Shown here: piece by piece, positions 44,989-57,397 of the stretch | How positions within the stretch are numbered: the stretch's first letter is position 1 | Layout of the letters: the number at the start of each line of letters is the position of its first letter | Source of the DNA: Lineolata rhizophorae | Taxonomy: Eukaryota; Ascomycota; Dothideomycetes; Lineolatales; Lineolataceae | Direction of reading: 5' to 3' | NCBI GenBank assembly: GCA_010093515.1 | Contig: MU001670.1 | Location: 266,158 to 330,157, forward strand | DNA: 64,000 nt | Position numbers and translations under genes: made by a program | Notes under the pieces: generated by a model | Seen by the model: the letters and a program-made list of their open reading frames with translations, nothing else | The model's database searches: none | What the model was told of the DNA's origin: nothing

Positions 44989-47120
44989 TCTAATGGGTCA
45001 ATAAGCCTAAGGTAGAAGAAGCGGATGAAGAAGAAAGTTTTCGAACAGAGTTTAAGAGTAGTAGTTCTGAATTTTCCGACTTCAGTTGAGAAACGCGTAG
45101 GAAGTGATTGAATAAGGCGAAGTATGAGTATTTAATTGTCTCTTTCGAATTTGAAGAGTCCTGAGTGCAGAAATTTATTGGTAAGTGGCTGGGCAAAGTG
45201 TTTTGCGCTTCGATGGGTTCGAATACGATCTTGTACTTCTCTCCGCCGAAACTTCACTCGAAAACGTTTATAAGCGAAATTATCCTACCTACTTCTTCTA
45301 ACTTCTCTCCATCGAACTCGGAATTTCTAGTCGAAAGTCTCTCATCAAACCTCCCCCTTCTCTTCACTTATTCCTCTTATTCGCTGGTTGTTAACCGAAT
45401 AAAGAAGCAACGGCAACTTCTGCTCGATCCCTACAATATGATTGAGATCCTTTTCATACTCCTTCGACCGCTACGGAATTTAGCTTTGCGCCCCCAGCTT
45501 CTTCCCTTTCTGTCTTTTGGTCTCTCGCATATTCCGCCTTCTCCACCTTATTCACCTTTACCATCCGTGCCCACCGCTCGCATAGCTCCTGCAAACTGCT
45601 CCACTGCCCGTGAGCGCTGGACATGGGTTGTGGTCTGACATGTGTGCACTATTGAGCGGGCTATGTTTTGCTAACGGAATAATAAGGGTTTGGTAATGGT
45701 GAGAGAGCCCGGAGTGATCCAAGTTGGCGGGTCTAACCACCGAGTCACACCTTTACCTGTTGCAACCCGCACTTTGAGTTGCTCTTGGTGTTTCTAGTAT
45801 TTTGCCATTTTGCCTCGTTCCCCGCAATCGGAACCGCTAGCTTCAGGTTCCCCAAAACAAAGCGAAGAGAGAGCAAATAAACCAGAGAACAAAGGGACGC
45901 GCAATCCATCCGAGAAACAGTGGCTGTTCACCTCTTATCTTTATCTGGGGTCAAAACATCGGGGACATCAGTAAGCGCCTGGCGCGTTTGAACGGCCCCG
46001 GGGACGTGCCGCGCCATTGGACCACGCCTGCCCGAATGCTGAGGGCCATTGCGCGTGGCTAATCGCCGAAGCAGTAAAAGAAAAACAACGTAGCTGCGCC
46101 GCAACGTGGGCAGCACAAGGCAGCGATCCGTTGAAGCTTTCTTCTACCCCGTTCCCTTTCCCGGATGTTCGAGAAGCGTTGAGGTTGGCACAATGGAAAG
46201 GGCCTAGACCGAGGGCGGGAGCCTTGGACCCTTCCCTAACGGCTCCTGAGGCGGTACTAGTCCCTAAACGGAAGCTCCGGATTCAGGCTTTGCCAAAAGC
46301 GCTTCAGCCGAGCGATGCGGGCCCGGAATCAACCTCCCTAGAACCCCATGCTATTACTTTTGCGTGCGTCCGTCCTCGAGACGTTACAAAGCGAGCTCTG
46401 TGCTCTCCGGAAATTTCGTAGGGGAGGTGTGTTAAGCGCTCCTCAAACAAATGTGACGTTTGAAGGTCTCAAATTTCCTAGTGCGCCGCGAACACTCGAT
46501 TTCTTCAAGAATTACTAGGATGCTTCACTCAATCACTGCAAAACCAATGCGGTCCAGCTAGGTCTCTTTTTGCAGGCGGTCCAGCCCAAATTTTATATTG
46601 TATTCTCCAAAAAATAGCATTATATCTGGTCTATAACTATCCGGAGGACATTTCGCGCAGCGGAACATTTGTCGAAAAGGAAAAAAAGGGAATAGCTGAC
46701 CAACGCCTTTGCGGGGCATCGCGACAAAGATGAATCGAAAAAGAGAAGAAAGGGGTAAAAAGTTGAAGAGGGCCCCGCATCGTTAGAGACAATGAAAAAA
46801 AGGCTCATGTCAACGTTTGCAAAAACTCGGATCGGGGAATTTATAAAGTAGATAATACTGCGAGTCCATCCACATTGCCTTGCCGCCACTGGGGCGCTGA
46901 TATTACACGAAAATCACCCCCCGAATAAACCTCCTTGAAGGGAAGAAGCCCCAGCCTCGAGCAGAGCTTGACAGAATCGAGGCCAGAGAACAACCTCCAA
47001 TCAAGCACCCAATTAACCAATCCCGAAAGGCGCGCTCAGGAGCCCCTCTATAAAGAAACGCCTTGAAACCCACCTCTTCACGAACCTCCTTCCCGCCCCG
47101 CTCGCTGCTACGAAGAGAGC
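44989..47120. other. Intergenic region
   Basis: 2.1 kb, moderately AT-rich, with short pyrimidine tracts. No domain-bearing frame or recognisable mobile element. It could contain old, diverged repeats. Confidence 0.4.
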
Positions 47121-48319
47121 TTACAGCGCAAAGAAGGCAGCCAGACCAGCGAGACCGACGCCGAGCGCGGCGCCCTGCGCCCGGCCGGGCGCCGCGTTGA
47201 CCGTCTGCTGGGCGGGGCCCGACGACGTGGCCGAGGCGGCGACGCCGCCGCCGACAACCGACGTCGAGAAGCCGCCGCCGACCGTGCCCGACGAGGGCTG
47301 CAGGCTCGGGCTCGTGACGTTGGAGTTGGAGATGGGGGACATGGATTGGCCGGGGGTGACGTTCATGGCGACGCCGGCGGCCTTGGCGCGGAAGCTGTCG
47401 ACGTTGTTCTCCGGCGCGGCGGCAGGGCTGGAATTCCTGGTTAGAAATGTATGCGAGGGGTCGTGCGCCGAACGAGTGTTACTTACGGGTTGATGACACC
47501 GACCATACCGCCCTGGCAGTGGCGGCCCTGAGAGCAGTAGTACCACTTGGGCATCTCATCCATGATGTCGATGGTGAAGGTCAGGGTGCCCTCAGTTGAG
47601 GCGGCGGGCATGAAACCCGAGAAGAAGGCGTTGGTCGCGTTGGGGTTGGTTTCCATCAACGGCTGGCAAGGCGTGTCGAAGGCGGCTTGCACGACGGAGT
47701 GGTTCTACGTCTCGTTAGTGTCCAGAATTTCTAGGCCGCTCAAGCGCATTTCTGTCCGGATTCGGGCGCTTACCATCGGGTTGTACTGGAACTGCACACG
47801 ATCGCCAACCGCCGCGTGAATGGTGTCTGGCATGAAGCGCAGCGTCATGTTATCCGGCGAATCCACCTGGACGATGTGCATTGTCTGCATAGCGGCGGCG
47901 ACGTCGTGGGCCATGCTGGGCGTCTCGTGGACCATGCTGGCCTCGGCCACCGTCTCGTGGACCACACTCGGCGCCTCGTAGACAGCGCTGGACACCTCAT
48001 GCACCATGCTAGCCTCCGCAACAGAGGTGTACACCGGCGCCTCGTAGACAGCACTAGAGACCTCGTGCACCATGCTCGCCTCGGCGACCGCCGTCGGGTA
48101 CATCATCATACTGCTCGTCATTACGTGCGCGGGCATGCTCGCCTGGACGACGTGCGCCGGCATCGAGGCGGTGTACTCGGGCATGATATCCGCGAGCATC
48201 GGCGTCTCGTGCATCATCATCGAGGACGTCATGGCCTCCTCCATTTCGACAACGGGGTGGTCGGCGACGGCGCCGGCCGCCATGAGGACTGAAGACGCGA
48301 AAACGCTCCGGAGCTGCAT
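47121..48319 (-). CDS. GPI-type extracellular cupredoxin with Met/His-rich repeats
   Basis: Exons 48319..47774, 47704..47487 and 47436..47121 give 359 aa. Introns are 69 and 50 nt and both joins keep frame. A signal peptide (MQLRSVFASSVLMAAGAVA) is followed by ~110 residues rich in Met, His, Ala and Ser with repeated ASMVHEVSSAVYEAP units. The cupredoxin domain (about residues 140-255) carries type-1 copper ligands: His in NPMNHSVVQAAF, then Cys, His and Met in WYYCSQGRHCQGGM. A Ser/Gly/Asn-rich stretch and a hydrophobic C-terminus (GAALGVGLAGLAAFFAL) point to a GPI anchor at the wall or membrane. Fungal relatives are abundant surface proteins of unknown electron-transfer role. Conservation of all four ligands suggests that it binds copper. 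Confidence 0.9.
47935..48094 (-). repeat. Coding repeat, ASMVHEVSSAVYEAP-type units
   Basis: Two near-identical copies of AEASMVHEVSSAVYEAP and a third diverged copy (AEASMVHETPSM) lie in tandem, with a repeated ASMPAHV pair just upstream. Confidence 0.8.
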
Positions 48320-50281
48320 TTTTGGAGAATTTGGTGGAGTTGGAACTAAAAACCGGGCGAAAGGACCGACTGCGAAAAAAGTATTACAGATATGGGCGCT
48401 CCGTTGAAGGCAATAAACAGCAACTGGTGTATGTATAAAAAATTTGTTGGTTTTTTCGTTGATTGAGCGTCTAGCGCTTCGTAAACTGGGCCTGCAGATG
48501 GAAAGAGCGATTTGGACCTGAAAGAAAGTAAAGTGCTAATGCCAACAAGGAGACTGCCCTAAAGGAAAGAAAAAGGGAAAGACTGGGGAATGGAGGAATT
48601 GACAGAAAGTTTCGGGAGGACAGGAAAGATGGAAGGGAAAAAGGCCGCTCTTGAGGGCTGCATGGGATACTTAAGGCATGAATGGGAAAGCAAAGGGGCG
48701 CGTCGCTCCAGCGTCGCAGGCCCGTCGAATCAAGGCCAAGCCGGGCGGGGGTGGCTATTCGTTGATGCAGTCTCATGGCGCCCTTCTGCGACACGATTTC
48801 CCTGGGGCCTGCTTCAGCCACCCCAGATCTTCGTTCCGGTCTCAGGATGGAGCGAGCCGCAAGGAAACATTCGAAAACGCGGGGCCTTGGCGGAGGCTGC
48901 ACCGCCCGGTCGCGGCGGCGCACACTCGAATGTGGTCATTTTCGAAAGCGCTTTTCTTCGCCGTCATCACCGGTTCGGCGGCGCTGTTGCAACCGCTCCA
49001 ACTGCGCGCGCGCGCCGTCGACAAGTTTGCCGCTGGGGCCTCGCGGGGCGGACGTCGAGGGACTCGGAGTCGCGAAGTCGGGATAGGCTGGGCGCGGCGG
49101 TTGCGGTTACAGAAGCGTCGCGACAGCGACCCCTCGGCGTTTGAGCCTCGCCGCCACGCGGCGCCGGCCCGGACGCTAGCTCCCCGGGACTGAGCTCTCC
49201 CGGACAAGGGCTTTAAATAAACGGACCAAGGGACCGTTGCGCGGCCTGGGCGGACGGGGTAGGGCGGCCGGCTTGGCCCTCAATGCCTCTGTTCCCATTT
49301 TCCTGTTCCTCTTTGTTTTGTTTGCAGCGTTCGCGCCTTGCAACTCGCCCGCGCGGCGGTTGTTCTGGGCCCGGTTTGTCGCCGCCCCGGGAGCGCCGCG
49401 CAATCGCACGGCAGCAGTGTGCAGTGGGCCTGGATGATCTACGGCGCAGATGGTGCATAGCATCGTCCACTATACCTACATACGGCAACGGGACCTGGTC
49501 CCGGCACGGCGCGGCCGTACCTGCCAAGGCCCTTCCCATAAGGCTGTTCTTCCCAGCACCGCCCGGATATTCTGTCTTGCCGCAGCCTCTGTGTCTCCCT
49601 CGTGCCCCTACCCGCCTCCGCCAAGTCCCAGCGAGCAGGCCGTCGCGTTGCACCGTGGGTATTCCGCAAGAGGCCCTTCTCGTGCTCCTTCAGCAGCCTG
49701 AGTGCCTCGAACCCTGTTGCCAAGTTCCGGCGAAGAACATGAGGGAGGTTGGCGCGCTGAACACAGTGGTGCCATTAATTGCCAAGGATTGTCTGGTGCT
49801 GTCCCGAAATCCAGGACCGCTGGCAACGGTCGAGAAGCTTCCCCCATCCGCGTGCCACCAGAATTAGCCAGTAAAGCCAGCGAGCAAGAACGTTTCGAAT
49901 GATTTTGACCACTTGTTCATAGAAGAGGGTCCTTCTGAGCTTGGCATTTCTCGCGACACTTAGGTATACACTAGTAGTATTACGGCGCATGTGCCTAGGA
50001 GATCCTAGACGAAGCAGCTCCGGTTGACGAAGGCGCTCCATAGCAAAACACTCTCTGTAGTGGGAAGTTTAACACCGTATGATGAGTGACGTTTGTGTCG
50101 TGGGGCACCAGGAAATATTGCAGGATCGATCTACGCCACGCCCAGCACTCGGCCCGTACAATAAAACGTGTGAGGCTCTGTCGTCTGTGACTCCGTAGTA
50201 GACGGAATGCGCTTACTCCGCAGGAAGAAGCCCAAGAGTGCCAGGCCTCGGCATTCCTCGACACAGCCGGCAAGCAAAAGC
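48320..50281. other. Intergenic region, cupredoxin promoter to CENP-X 3' end
   Basis: 2.0 kb. A purine-rich A/G stretch lies near the cupredoxin start (48490-48640), followed by GC-rich sequence with spurious overlapping frames. No supported gene. Confidence 0.4.
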
Positions 50282-51397
50282 TCAAAAATCAAGAAGCAGC
50301 TGTGGTGCCAGCTTTTCCAAATCCTCGACCTATTTCGAGAAAATCTCGTCAGCCATCTGGAAAAATGTTGTTTCCGCGGGCCACCGTGACGCAAACACGG
50401 TCCACCGGGGTTCCACATCCCCTTTATGCTTTGTGCTGCCAAGAATCCTCAACCCTGAATCCCCTAATCCCAAATTCGAGTGCCGGAAACAGTAAAAGAA
50501 ATCCTTTGCCCACGCGGGAGGCGCTCGCTTCCAGCTAGACGCCGAGTCGCACTGACACGCGCGAGTGCTTGTACCCGGAATTACGGGGCAGAGCGCTGGA
50601 ACCGGCATATTCGCCAACCCCCCATCTCCCCCCTCTCTCATCAACCGTACTGTGTACACCGCGAACAACCACTCAATTTCGCATCGCGTCAGGTCGACGC
50701 GCAAACTCCAACCCCTCCCGACACTAACACGAAAAGTTATCAAACTCACCTGCAAAAACCCATCCCCCGTCCCCGCGCCCGCCTTCCGCTCCGCCCCGCC
50801 GCGCTCGTAGTTCGCCCGCGCGATCGCCTCCCGCAGGAACGTGTCCAGGTACTTGCCCACGACGTCGAGGGCCTCGTTCCCCACACGGACGTCCTTGTCC
50901 TCGAAGCCCTCGTAGAGCAGGCGCGCCAGCAACTTGGGCGGGATGGCCGGGCGGTCCAGCGTCGTCGCCGCCTCCGTCGCCGCCGTCGCCGCACCTGTGC
51001 CCGCACCAGACGCCCGCCGCGGCGCACCGTCCTCGTCGTCGTCATCGTCGTCGTCGTCGCCACCCTCCTCTTCACCATCCATCTCCTCATCCCCACTTCC
51101 ATCCCCCTCCTCTTCGTCCTCAATCACATCCTCCTCCTCCTCCTCCTCCGCCATCTCATCCTCCCCACCACTCTCCACCACCTTCCTCTTCCCCGCCCTC
51201 GCGCCGCCCCGCGCGCGTCCTCCGCGGCCGCGCCACCCGCCCGAGCCCGCGGTCGCCGAGGGCCGCGCGAAGCCGCGACCACTGCTGGCGACGACGGAGG
51301 AGGAGGCGGCGGTGCGGTCGCTGACGGGGCGCGGCGGCTTGAAGGCGGGGTAGCGGCGCGTGGAGGTGGGGTTGGATGAGGAGCGGGGAGGGGCCAT
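50282..51397 (-). CDS. mhf2: CENP-X / MHF2 histone-fold protein with long acidic extension
   Basis: Exons 51397..50750 and 50329..50282 give 231 aa. The 420-nt intron (GTGAGT...AATAG) is long for this genome, but the join produces the correct family C-terminus. The CENP-X histone fold occupies the last ~80 residues: IPPKLLARLLYEGFEDKDVR, then EALDVVGKYLDTFLREAIARA and, from exon 2, VEDLEKLAPQLLLDF. The first ~140 residues are an extension: an Arg/Gly-rich, RGG-like basic part followed by a nearly pure Glu/Asp tract. CENP-X pairs with CENP-S at kinetochores and with FANCM/Mph1 at stalled forks. Typical CENP-X proteins are about 80-100 aa, so the extension is notable. Confidence 0.9.
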
Positions 51398-52354
51398 TGT
51401 TGGCAGGCGAGGCGGTTGGGTCGGGGCGGATCCTGGTGGTCCAGTAAGAGGTTGATCTACGGGTTGCCGAGGAGGTAGGTTGGGGTGTTGGTGTGCGCTG
51501 TGTGGGGTGCGGGCAGCGGAGTACGGCGCGAGATCGAGACGGGGGAGGTACAGTCGGGTATGGCTAAGTAGGTCCGTTTGGTCGTGCTTAGTCAAGTGAA
51601 TTCGGCCGGCTTGTGGTTGCGCGAGAACACGATGCGTAAAGAGGGTTTCGGTAGATCGTGGTTTGGGGAGAGCTGTGCGATGCGTGGGGTAGACGCGTCT
51701 TCCCATCGGCCGACGCGTCCGCACGCGAACAGCGCCAAGACACCTTCATTGGTGATCACGTGAAATGCGTGCACTCTTCACTGCAACTCCGTGCACTCCT
51801 TGACTTACAATTCTACTATTTCTTAGGAGTATGTAGAAGCTTGATGGTAAGTCTACGTCTCTATTCTACTATAAGTAACCCGATCGCGCTCTGTGAGAAG
51901 CAACATGGGAAACCCTGTCCATACAATGCTACTCGGTAGACAGATAGACTCCGAGAGGCGTGAAAAGAAAAAGAACGTAGAAAGAAATAAACCAAAGCGG
52001 GGTATGCATACATAAGTCGATCATCAAAAAGGAGTGTAGAAAAACAAGAGCTAAAAGAATTCCTGCCTTAACCCCTTAGCCAATGGTTCCCATCCTACGA
52101 TCCAGAATCCCATGTCTAATGCATGTAGCCCGTAACCAACCCGAACTGCCCTATCCAAAGCAAAAAGCCACCGAAGACTGAACCCTTGGGTAACAATCCC
52201 ATACGCCCAAACTCTTCTCCTCGCGGTAAATCGCCGTATGTCTGTTTTTAAGCAGGAAACCAAAGAAGTCCTCCTATCCCCTCCCTCAGCCGAGGCAACG
52301 CGACTACAGCCTTCGTCCCCCACCTCATTCTCCCCATACCCCGCTCCCCAACCC
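51398..52354. other. CENP-X promoter and MIF-gene 3' region
   Basis: 957 bp without a supported gene. Nothing specific is seen. Confidence 0.4.
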
Positions 52355-53928
52355 TCACTTCCACAAACCCCCCCAAAAGCTCTTCCTCTTCCCAACCCTC
52401 TGCCCCACCTGCTCATCCTCCGGAATCGGCGGCGGTTGCCCCTTGCCCCCCTGCTGCGCGAACCCGCCGCCCCCGCCACCACCACCACCTCCTCCTCCAA
52501 ACCTCCCCTTCGACTTAAACCCCCCAAACGGACTCCTCCCGCCAAACGCCCCAATACTACTCTCCCCCCCGCCGCTGCTCAGCGCGCTCTTCTCCGCATC
52601 CGGCGTCGCGGCGCCCGACGCGGCCTCGGCGCGCGGGCTGGGCAGCGGCGTGCCCGCGCTGCGCCTTCCGGCCCCGCCTGCCCCGCCGCCGCCGCCGCTA
52701 CTCCTGACGCTCTCGCGGCGGCCCAGCTGCAGGGACGCCCGGGGCCTACTGCCGGCGGCGCCGCCGAGCGAGCGTCGCGAATTCGTCTTCTTGACCGCGC
52801 GCAGCAGGAGGCCGCCGGCCAGCAAACCGCCGCCGCCGCCGCTGCCGCCGCCGCTGCCGCCGCTACCGCCGCCCCACGCGGCAGCGCCCCCGTCCACCTC
52901 GTACACGGCGGCGCCGATGCCCCTCCGCTCGGCATCCTCGACCTCGCCTCTCACCGTGCGGCCGTTGGTGGCGACGTCGTCCTCGCGCATGGGCTTGAAG
53001 CGGACAACGCCACGGTTGGGCGGGACGCCTATGGCGTCGAGCAGGTAGGCGGCGAGGAGGGCGGCGTTGCGCTTGTTGGTAGCGGGGCCGAGGACGTCGG
53101 GCAAGGCGGACAGGGTGAGGACGTAGGCGGGGTCGAAGGAGCCGGCGAAGAGGAGGCAGGTCGCGTGCGAGAGGTGGACGACGATGCTGGTTTGCGGCCG
53201 GGCGTAGCGCTTCGAGAGTTGGTAGGAGAGGTCGGTTAGGGTGGTGAATTCGTCTTTGATCTGTGGGGGGGTTGGCGGGACGGGGGCAGGTTAGCCTTGC
53301 GGGTAGTAGGTAAGGGGGTGGGATGAACTATCAGGTACTGGAGGTGCTAGTGGAGAATTATAAGGGGAGAGATAGGGAGGAGCAGACTCACGATGACGTT
53401 GGTCTTAAGCTCCGCAATCACTGGCGCGTCGTTCCACACCCGATCGCGCACGCTCCCGCCACTATCCCTATACGTAAATGTATCCTCAAAATACTGCGTC
53501 CTTTGGCGACTCCTTGGCGTCTGCCTCCCCCCTCCTCCCCCTCCTCCCCCTCCTAGCCCAGCACCCAACCCCGCATCCCCAGTCCAAAACCCCGAATGCC
53601 CACTCCACCCAACCCCGTGGGCCCCTTCCGCACCACCCGCCGCCGTCGCCCTGCTGGGCGTCCGCACACCCGCCTGCGCCGTAGCACCAGCGCCGGTGCC
53701 CGGCTTCGGCGACGGCCGCGGCGACAGCCGCGACTCGTCAACGGGCGTGGGCGGCGTGGCGTTGAGCTCGAGCTGCGATGCGGCGACGCCGGCGGGGCGG
53801 GGGAAGGCGTTGGCGGAGAGGGGAGATGAGGTCGCCGAGGCGGCCGAGAGAGAGCAGCGCGGGGAGGCGGCCGAGGGTTCGGAGGCCGAGTCCTCGGGGG
53901 AGATGGAGGGAGTAGTTGAGTGGGGCAT
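52355..53928 (-). CDS. MIF (tautomerase superfamily)-domain protein
   Basis: Exons 53928..53392 and 53260..52355 give about 480 aa. The 131-nt intron (GTGAGT...CCACAG) lies inside the conserved domain and joins in frame. The domain (about residues 165-285) reads VIAELKTNVIIKDEF, LTDLSYQLSKRYARPQTSI, then SFDPAYVLTLSALPDVLGP and GVPPNRGVVRF, clear MIF-type strands and helices. Unlike catalytic MIFs, which use an N-terminal proline, the domain is internal, so no Pro1 can form. Both flanks are low complexity: Ser/Pro/Thr in front, and Gly/Ser/Ala plus basic residues behind, ending KRKSFWGGLWK. An upstream in-frame extension exists, but the A-rich context at MPHSTTPS favours this start. Function in fungi is unknown. 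Confidence 0.85.
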
Positions 53929-56900
53929 TTTTGGGGTGGCGGTAGTTTGTTGTTGCTGTGGAGGAGGAGGTGGTGGTGGCGGTGGGGGCTTTTCTGCAGA
54001 TGTTGTTGTTGTTGCAAGTATTGCCCCAGCTGCCGCTGATGTTCGTATGGTTGCTGTTGCTGTTGTTTCTGGCTGCGGACGATCTGCGAGCGAGTGACGG
54101 CGGCGTCGGTGCGGACGGCGTGCTGCTGATACTGGTATCGGCAGGCAATGCTCGCAGCGGCGAAATAAGGCTGTCTCAGAGGAAGAAAAGCACAAACGAA
54201 GGAACGAGCGGGAACGAGCCCGCGGCGTGTCGGTCATTCAAAAACGCGGGATTTGAGTCCAGAAGTTAACGGCGTGGGGGCAAAGACCCGAATCCCTGGA
54301 TCCCCCCCTTAGAGCTCAAGATAGTAGTCAAAAGACTCCACAAGTACTATCTCGGGAAAAGGGCCTGATGGTACAAATGAGCGGGAATTGGGTCACACAA
54401 TAGTAAGTACCGCAGCCCAACGCAGAATGGCGTACGGCGGGACTACAGTTTGATCGCCGGACGTTCGGGTGCCGTGGAGATGCGCCGGGAAGAAGGGGTG
54501 GGCGAGATAAGAGAGGTGCGAGAGCTCATATGCAGCTGCAGGCAGATATGGCCGACCGCTTGATAGGCGCGTGCAACCGGAAGCGGGTTGCCGGTGGTGG
54601 TGGTCGCGCGGCGGTCGAAAGGGGCAGCAGGCAGCGGAGGGAAGGGGGCAGGAAGTCGCTCGCCGGCGGGGACAGCTTGCATCGCGGTGTCAGCAGCCGA
54701 TGATGGATGTTGAAGCCGCAGAAAAAAGAAGGTGGTGCGCGCGAGTAAATATGTCCTGCGCATCTGCCTTGGCCAGCCTCTCGCGCCGTGCCGTGCGTGC
54801 TTTCCCAACCCCAGTCTGCCCAGTCGCTGAGCCTGCCCCGGCTCAAGGTTGCTGGCCCGGGCCCGGGGGTGAAGCAGGCACCACCCCGGGCAGCCGCGCT
54901 CATCGCTACGGAGGCGTCGCTCTTGGGCTCGAAGCCGCCGTGGGCGGACCGGACGGATACTGCTGGACTGCATTCACAGATGCCGGCTCTTTTCGCGCGT
55001 CGCACCGCAGACGCGCCGCTCTGCGTCGTTGCCCAGCTCTTCCCACTTGCCGTTTGCGGGGATCTCGTGTTACGCCCCAGTGCCCCCTTTCGGGGTTGCC
55101 TGGACGGATTGGGGATGCATCGTGGACGGGTCTGGGATGGTTGCGCGGCATCTTGCCCCCTTCGATCCTTGGTGACGCTTACATCCTGGACCTTCGTTCG
55201 GCGATGGTTGCAGCCGCGCGCACGCTGCAGGCGCGGGCTTGTCGGCGGGTTAGATGGAAATGAAGAGTAGCATGACGCCCGGGCCGGCAGGGACCTAAAA
55301 TAAAACCGGTGGCCGCCAAGACCCCACGATGCACCGCTAACCGGACTAACAGAGCGATTCCGAAGCTTAAACCTTTCCCTTCCGCCTTTGAGCACGTCTA
55401 GACCGTTAGCTTTCCCACCATTCAACTATGCCATCACGTGTCTATATCCTGCACTTTGGGGAATACGGATTGTGGCCTGAGTGGGATGCCACCGTTGCAG
55501 AGGAGGCGGGGAATACGCCCGCCTGCAACATGTGCCACGTATCCGCAAGCCCACATCTCACAATGCCATCTCCGCACGACAGATCTACTGTCTACTAGTG
55601 CGATTTTCGAGAAGTGTTCGGGTACGAGAGGACAATCGCCCATTGAGCGCGCCTCGGAACACCGTGGATCGACGCGCTTTTCTTCGTCGTCGTTCTTCAA
55701 TTGGAATCGCGCAGGCATTCTGTTCATCTATTTGAGTCCCCCAGAATACCAAGAAGCCGATCGGATCTTAGTGCTCGAATGACTACGCAAGAGATTGGCG
55801 AAGCTACTCCCATGCACCCTGCCACCCGGCTGCACTCGCCTCGACGACACTGTACGATCACTCGGCAGGCAAGGGATATATTGCTCGACCCGGCGGATGC
55901 GATGCTGGCGATGCTCGATCGAACCTTAACGCCTTGCCCGCCTCGGCGAAATAGATGAAGGGGAGGCTGCTCGCCAATGATTAGTATCCCGGGAAGCCTC
56001 CGCGGATCTGAGCATCTATTCCGTCACCACGTCGAGCTGAAACTCCTTCGAGGCTGCGTCCAATGTCGAGCGCTATCCCCAATCTCTCTCACCGGTTTCA
56101 CTTTCGCGTACTTCGATTGCTTGTGGCCGCGAATGCAGCGGCGCTGCTAAGATTGCAAATCTTAACATTTTTGCTGCCTCAATATGACTGAGAGGTCGTA
56201 TGCAGACCAGCGCGACTACCCGCCGGACCGCATTCGCCGGGCAATTGAAGGCAATAACAAGCTTCCGGTTAGGTATTGCACGGCGTCGTCGCGCGAAGCC
56301 AGAGGCCGAGACCTTGGCCGCCATAACGGATGCTGTTAAGAATGTGGAGAAGGCGCCGCGCTGCTCCAATTGGTGGAGGCGCGATCTAGCCAGGTGTTCG
56401 CCTAGGTTCTCCGCAAAAATCCAAGAGCCACCAAGACGTCGCAACCGCACAAGGTCAACGTTTTCTGATTCACCTGCAGGCCAGAAACTCGTATGAACCA
56501 CAAGCTTGGAGACGGCTGCTTACTTCCCGGCCCTTGTTCTTGTTTTTCTTTTCCTTGATTCCCTTGACCGCTTGGCCTTTTCTCAACCTTTCCGACCTTT
56601 TGCGGGGAAAGGCGGGCAATAATATACGTGGGAAGCGACGTGGTTGGCTAGACCGAAGTTAGAGATGCCACAGGCCGGTTTGACAAGAAATGCGGGGGAC
56701 CGAAGTGGAAATCCATTTGCCAATCGAAAACCAACCGCGGGCTTGGAATCGCCTTGGCTCACTATCAGAGTAGTCCGGGCGGAGGCTTGCGGAGTTTCAG
56801 ATGCCAGCGAGATGAGGAGGTGCGCGTACCACGCTAGCTAGGTCTTCCGTCGGCGGTACAACGTGGTGCTATTATCAAAAAAGCCCGGGGGAGCTAGCAG

Positions 56901-57397
56901 GCAATTTCCATATCTACGTAGAAGGCAGGACGAACGATGGATCGAGGTGCGTCGATGCGTCCGAGTTCATGCCAGTCGCGATCGCACAAAAACCGTTGGG
57001 TGTGAGAACAGCTCCACAAGATGGTGGCAACGTCACAAGAGCTTTCGCCGACTGCTCTGCGCCATTGCATAACGCCGGATCCGAACGGACGCATCACGCT
57101 CGGTAAAGTGGGTTCAGCAAAGTCATATGTCGAGTTCGCCCCTCGCAAGCTCACGAGAAGCTTGAAGCTAGACGGTGGGGCTCGGCGATCCCTTCGATGA
57201 TCATTGGCCGCGATGACGCAGCCTTGGCACGTGCACAGGGGATATATCAAAAGAATAGAGCCCAGCATTTGGGACTACTCGAACTCTTTCAATGAGAGTT
57301 CTTATGCTTTTTCCTCTCGAGCTTGGATGACTTTCGAGCGCTTCTGACTGCACGGGAAAGAAACCGACTTCACATACGGAGCACGAAGACGACAAAA
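53929..57397. other. 3.5-kb gene-poor interval
   Basis: The largest gap in the window. CAG/GTT-type triplet runs lie just upstream of the MIF gene (53940-54070). Beyond that, open frames (for example 300 codons at 54526-55425 on the minus strand) show no domains and mirror frames on the other strand. No tRNA or transposon hallmark is seen. Confidence 0.4.

Noticed and set aside
54526-55425. 299-codon minus-strand frame
   Set aside because: Mirrored by frames on the plus strand; no domain or intron logic.
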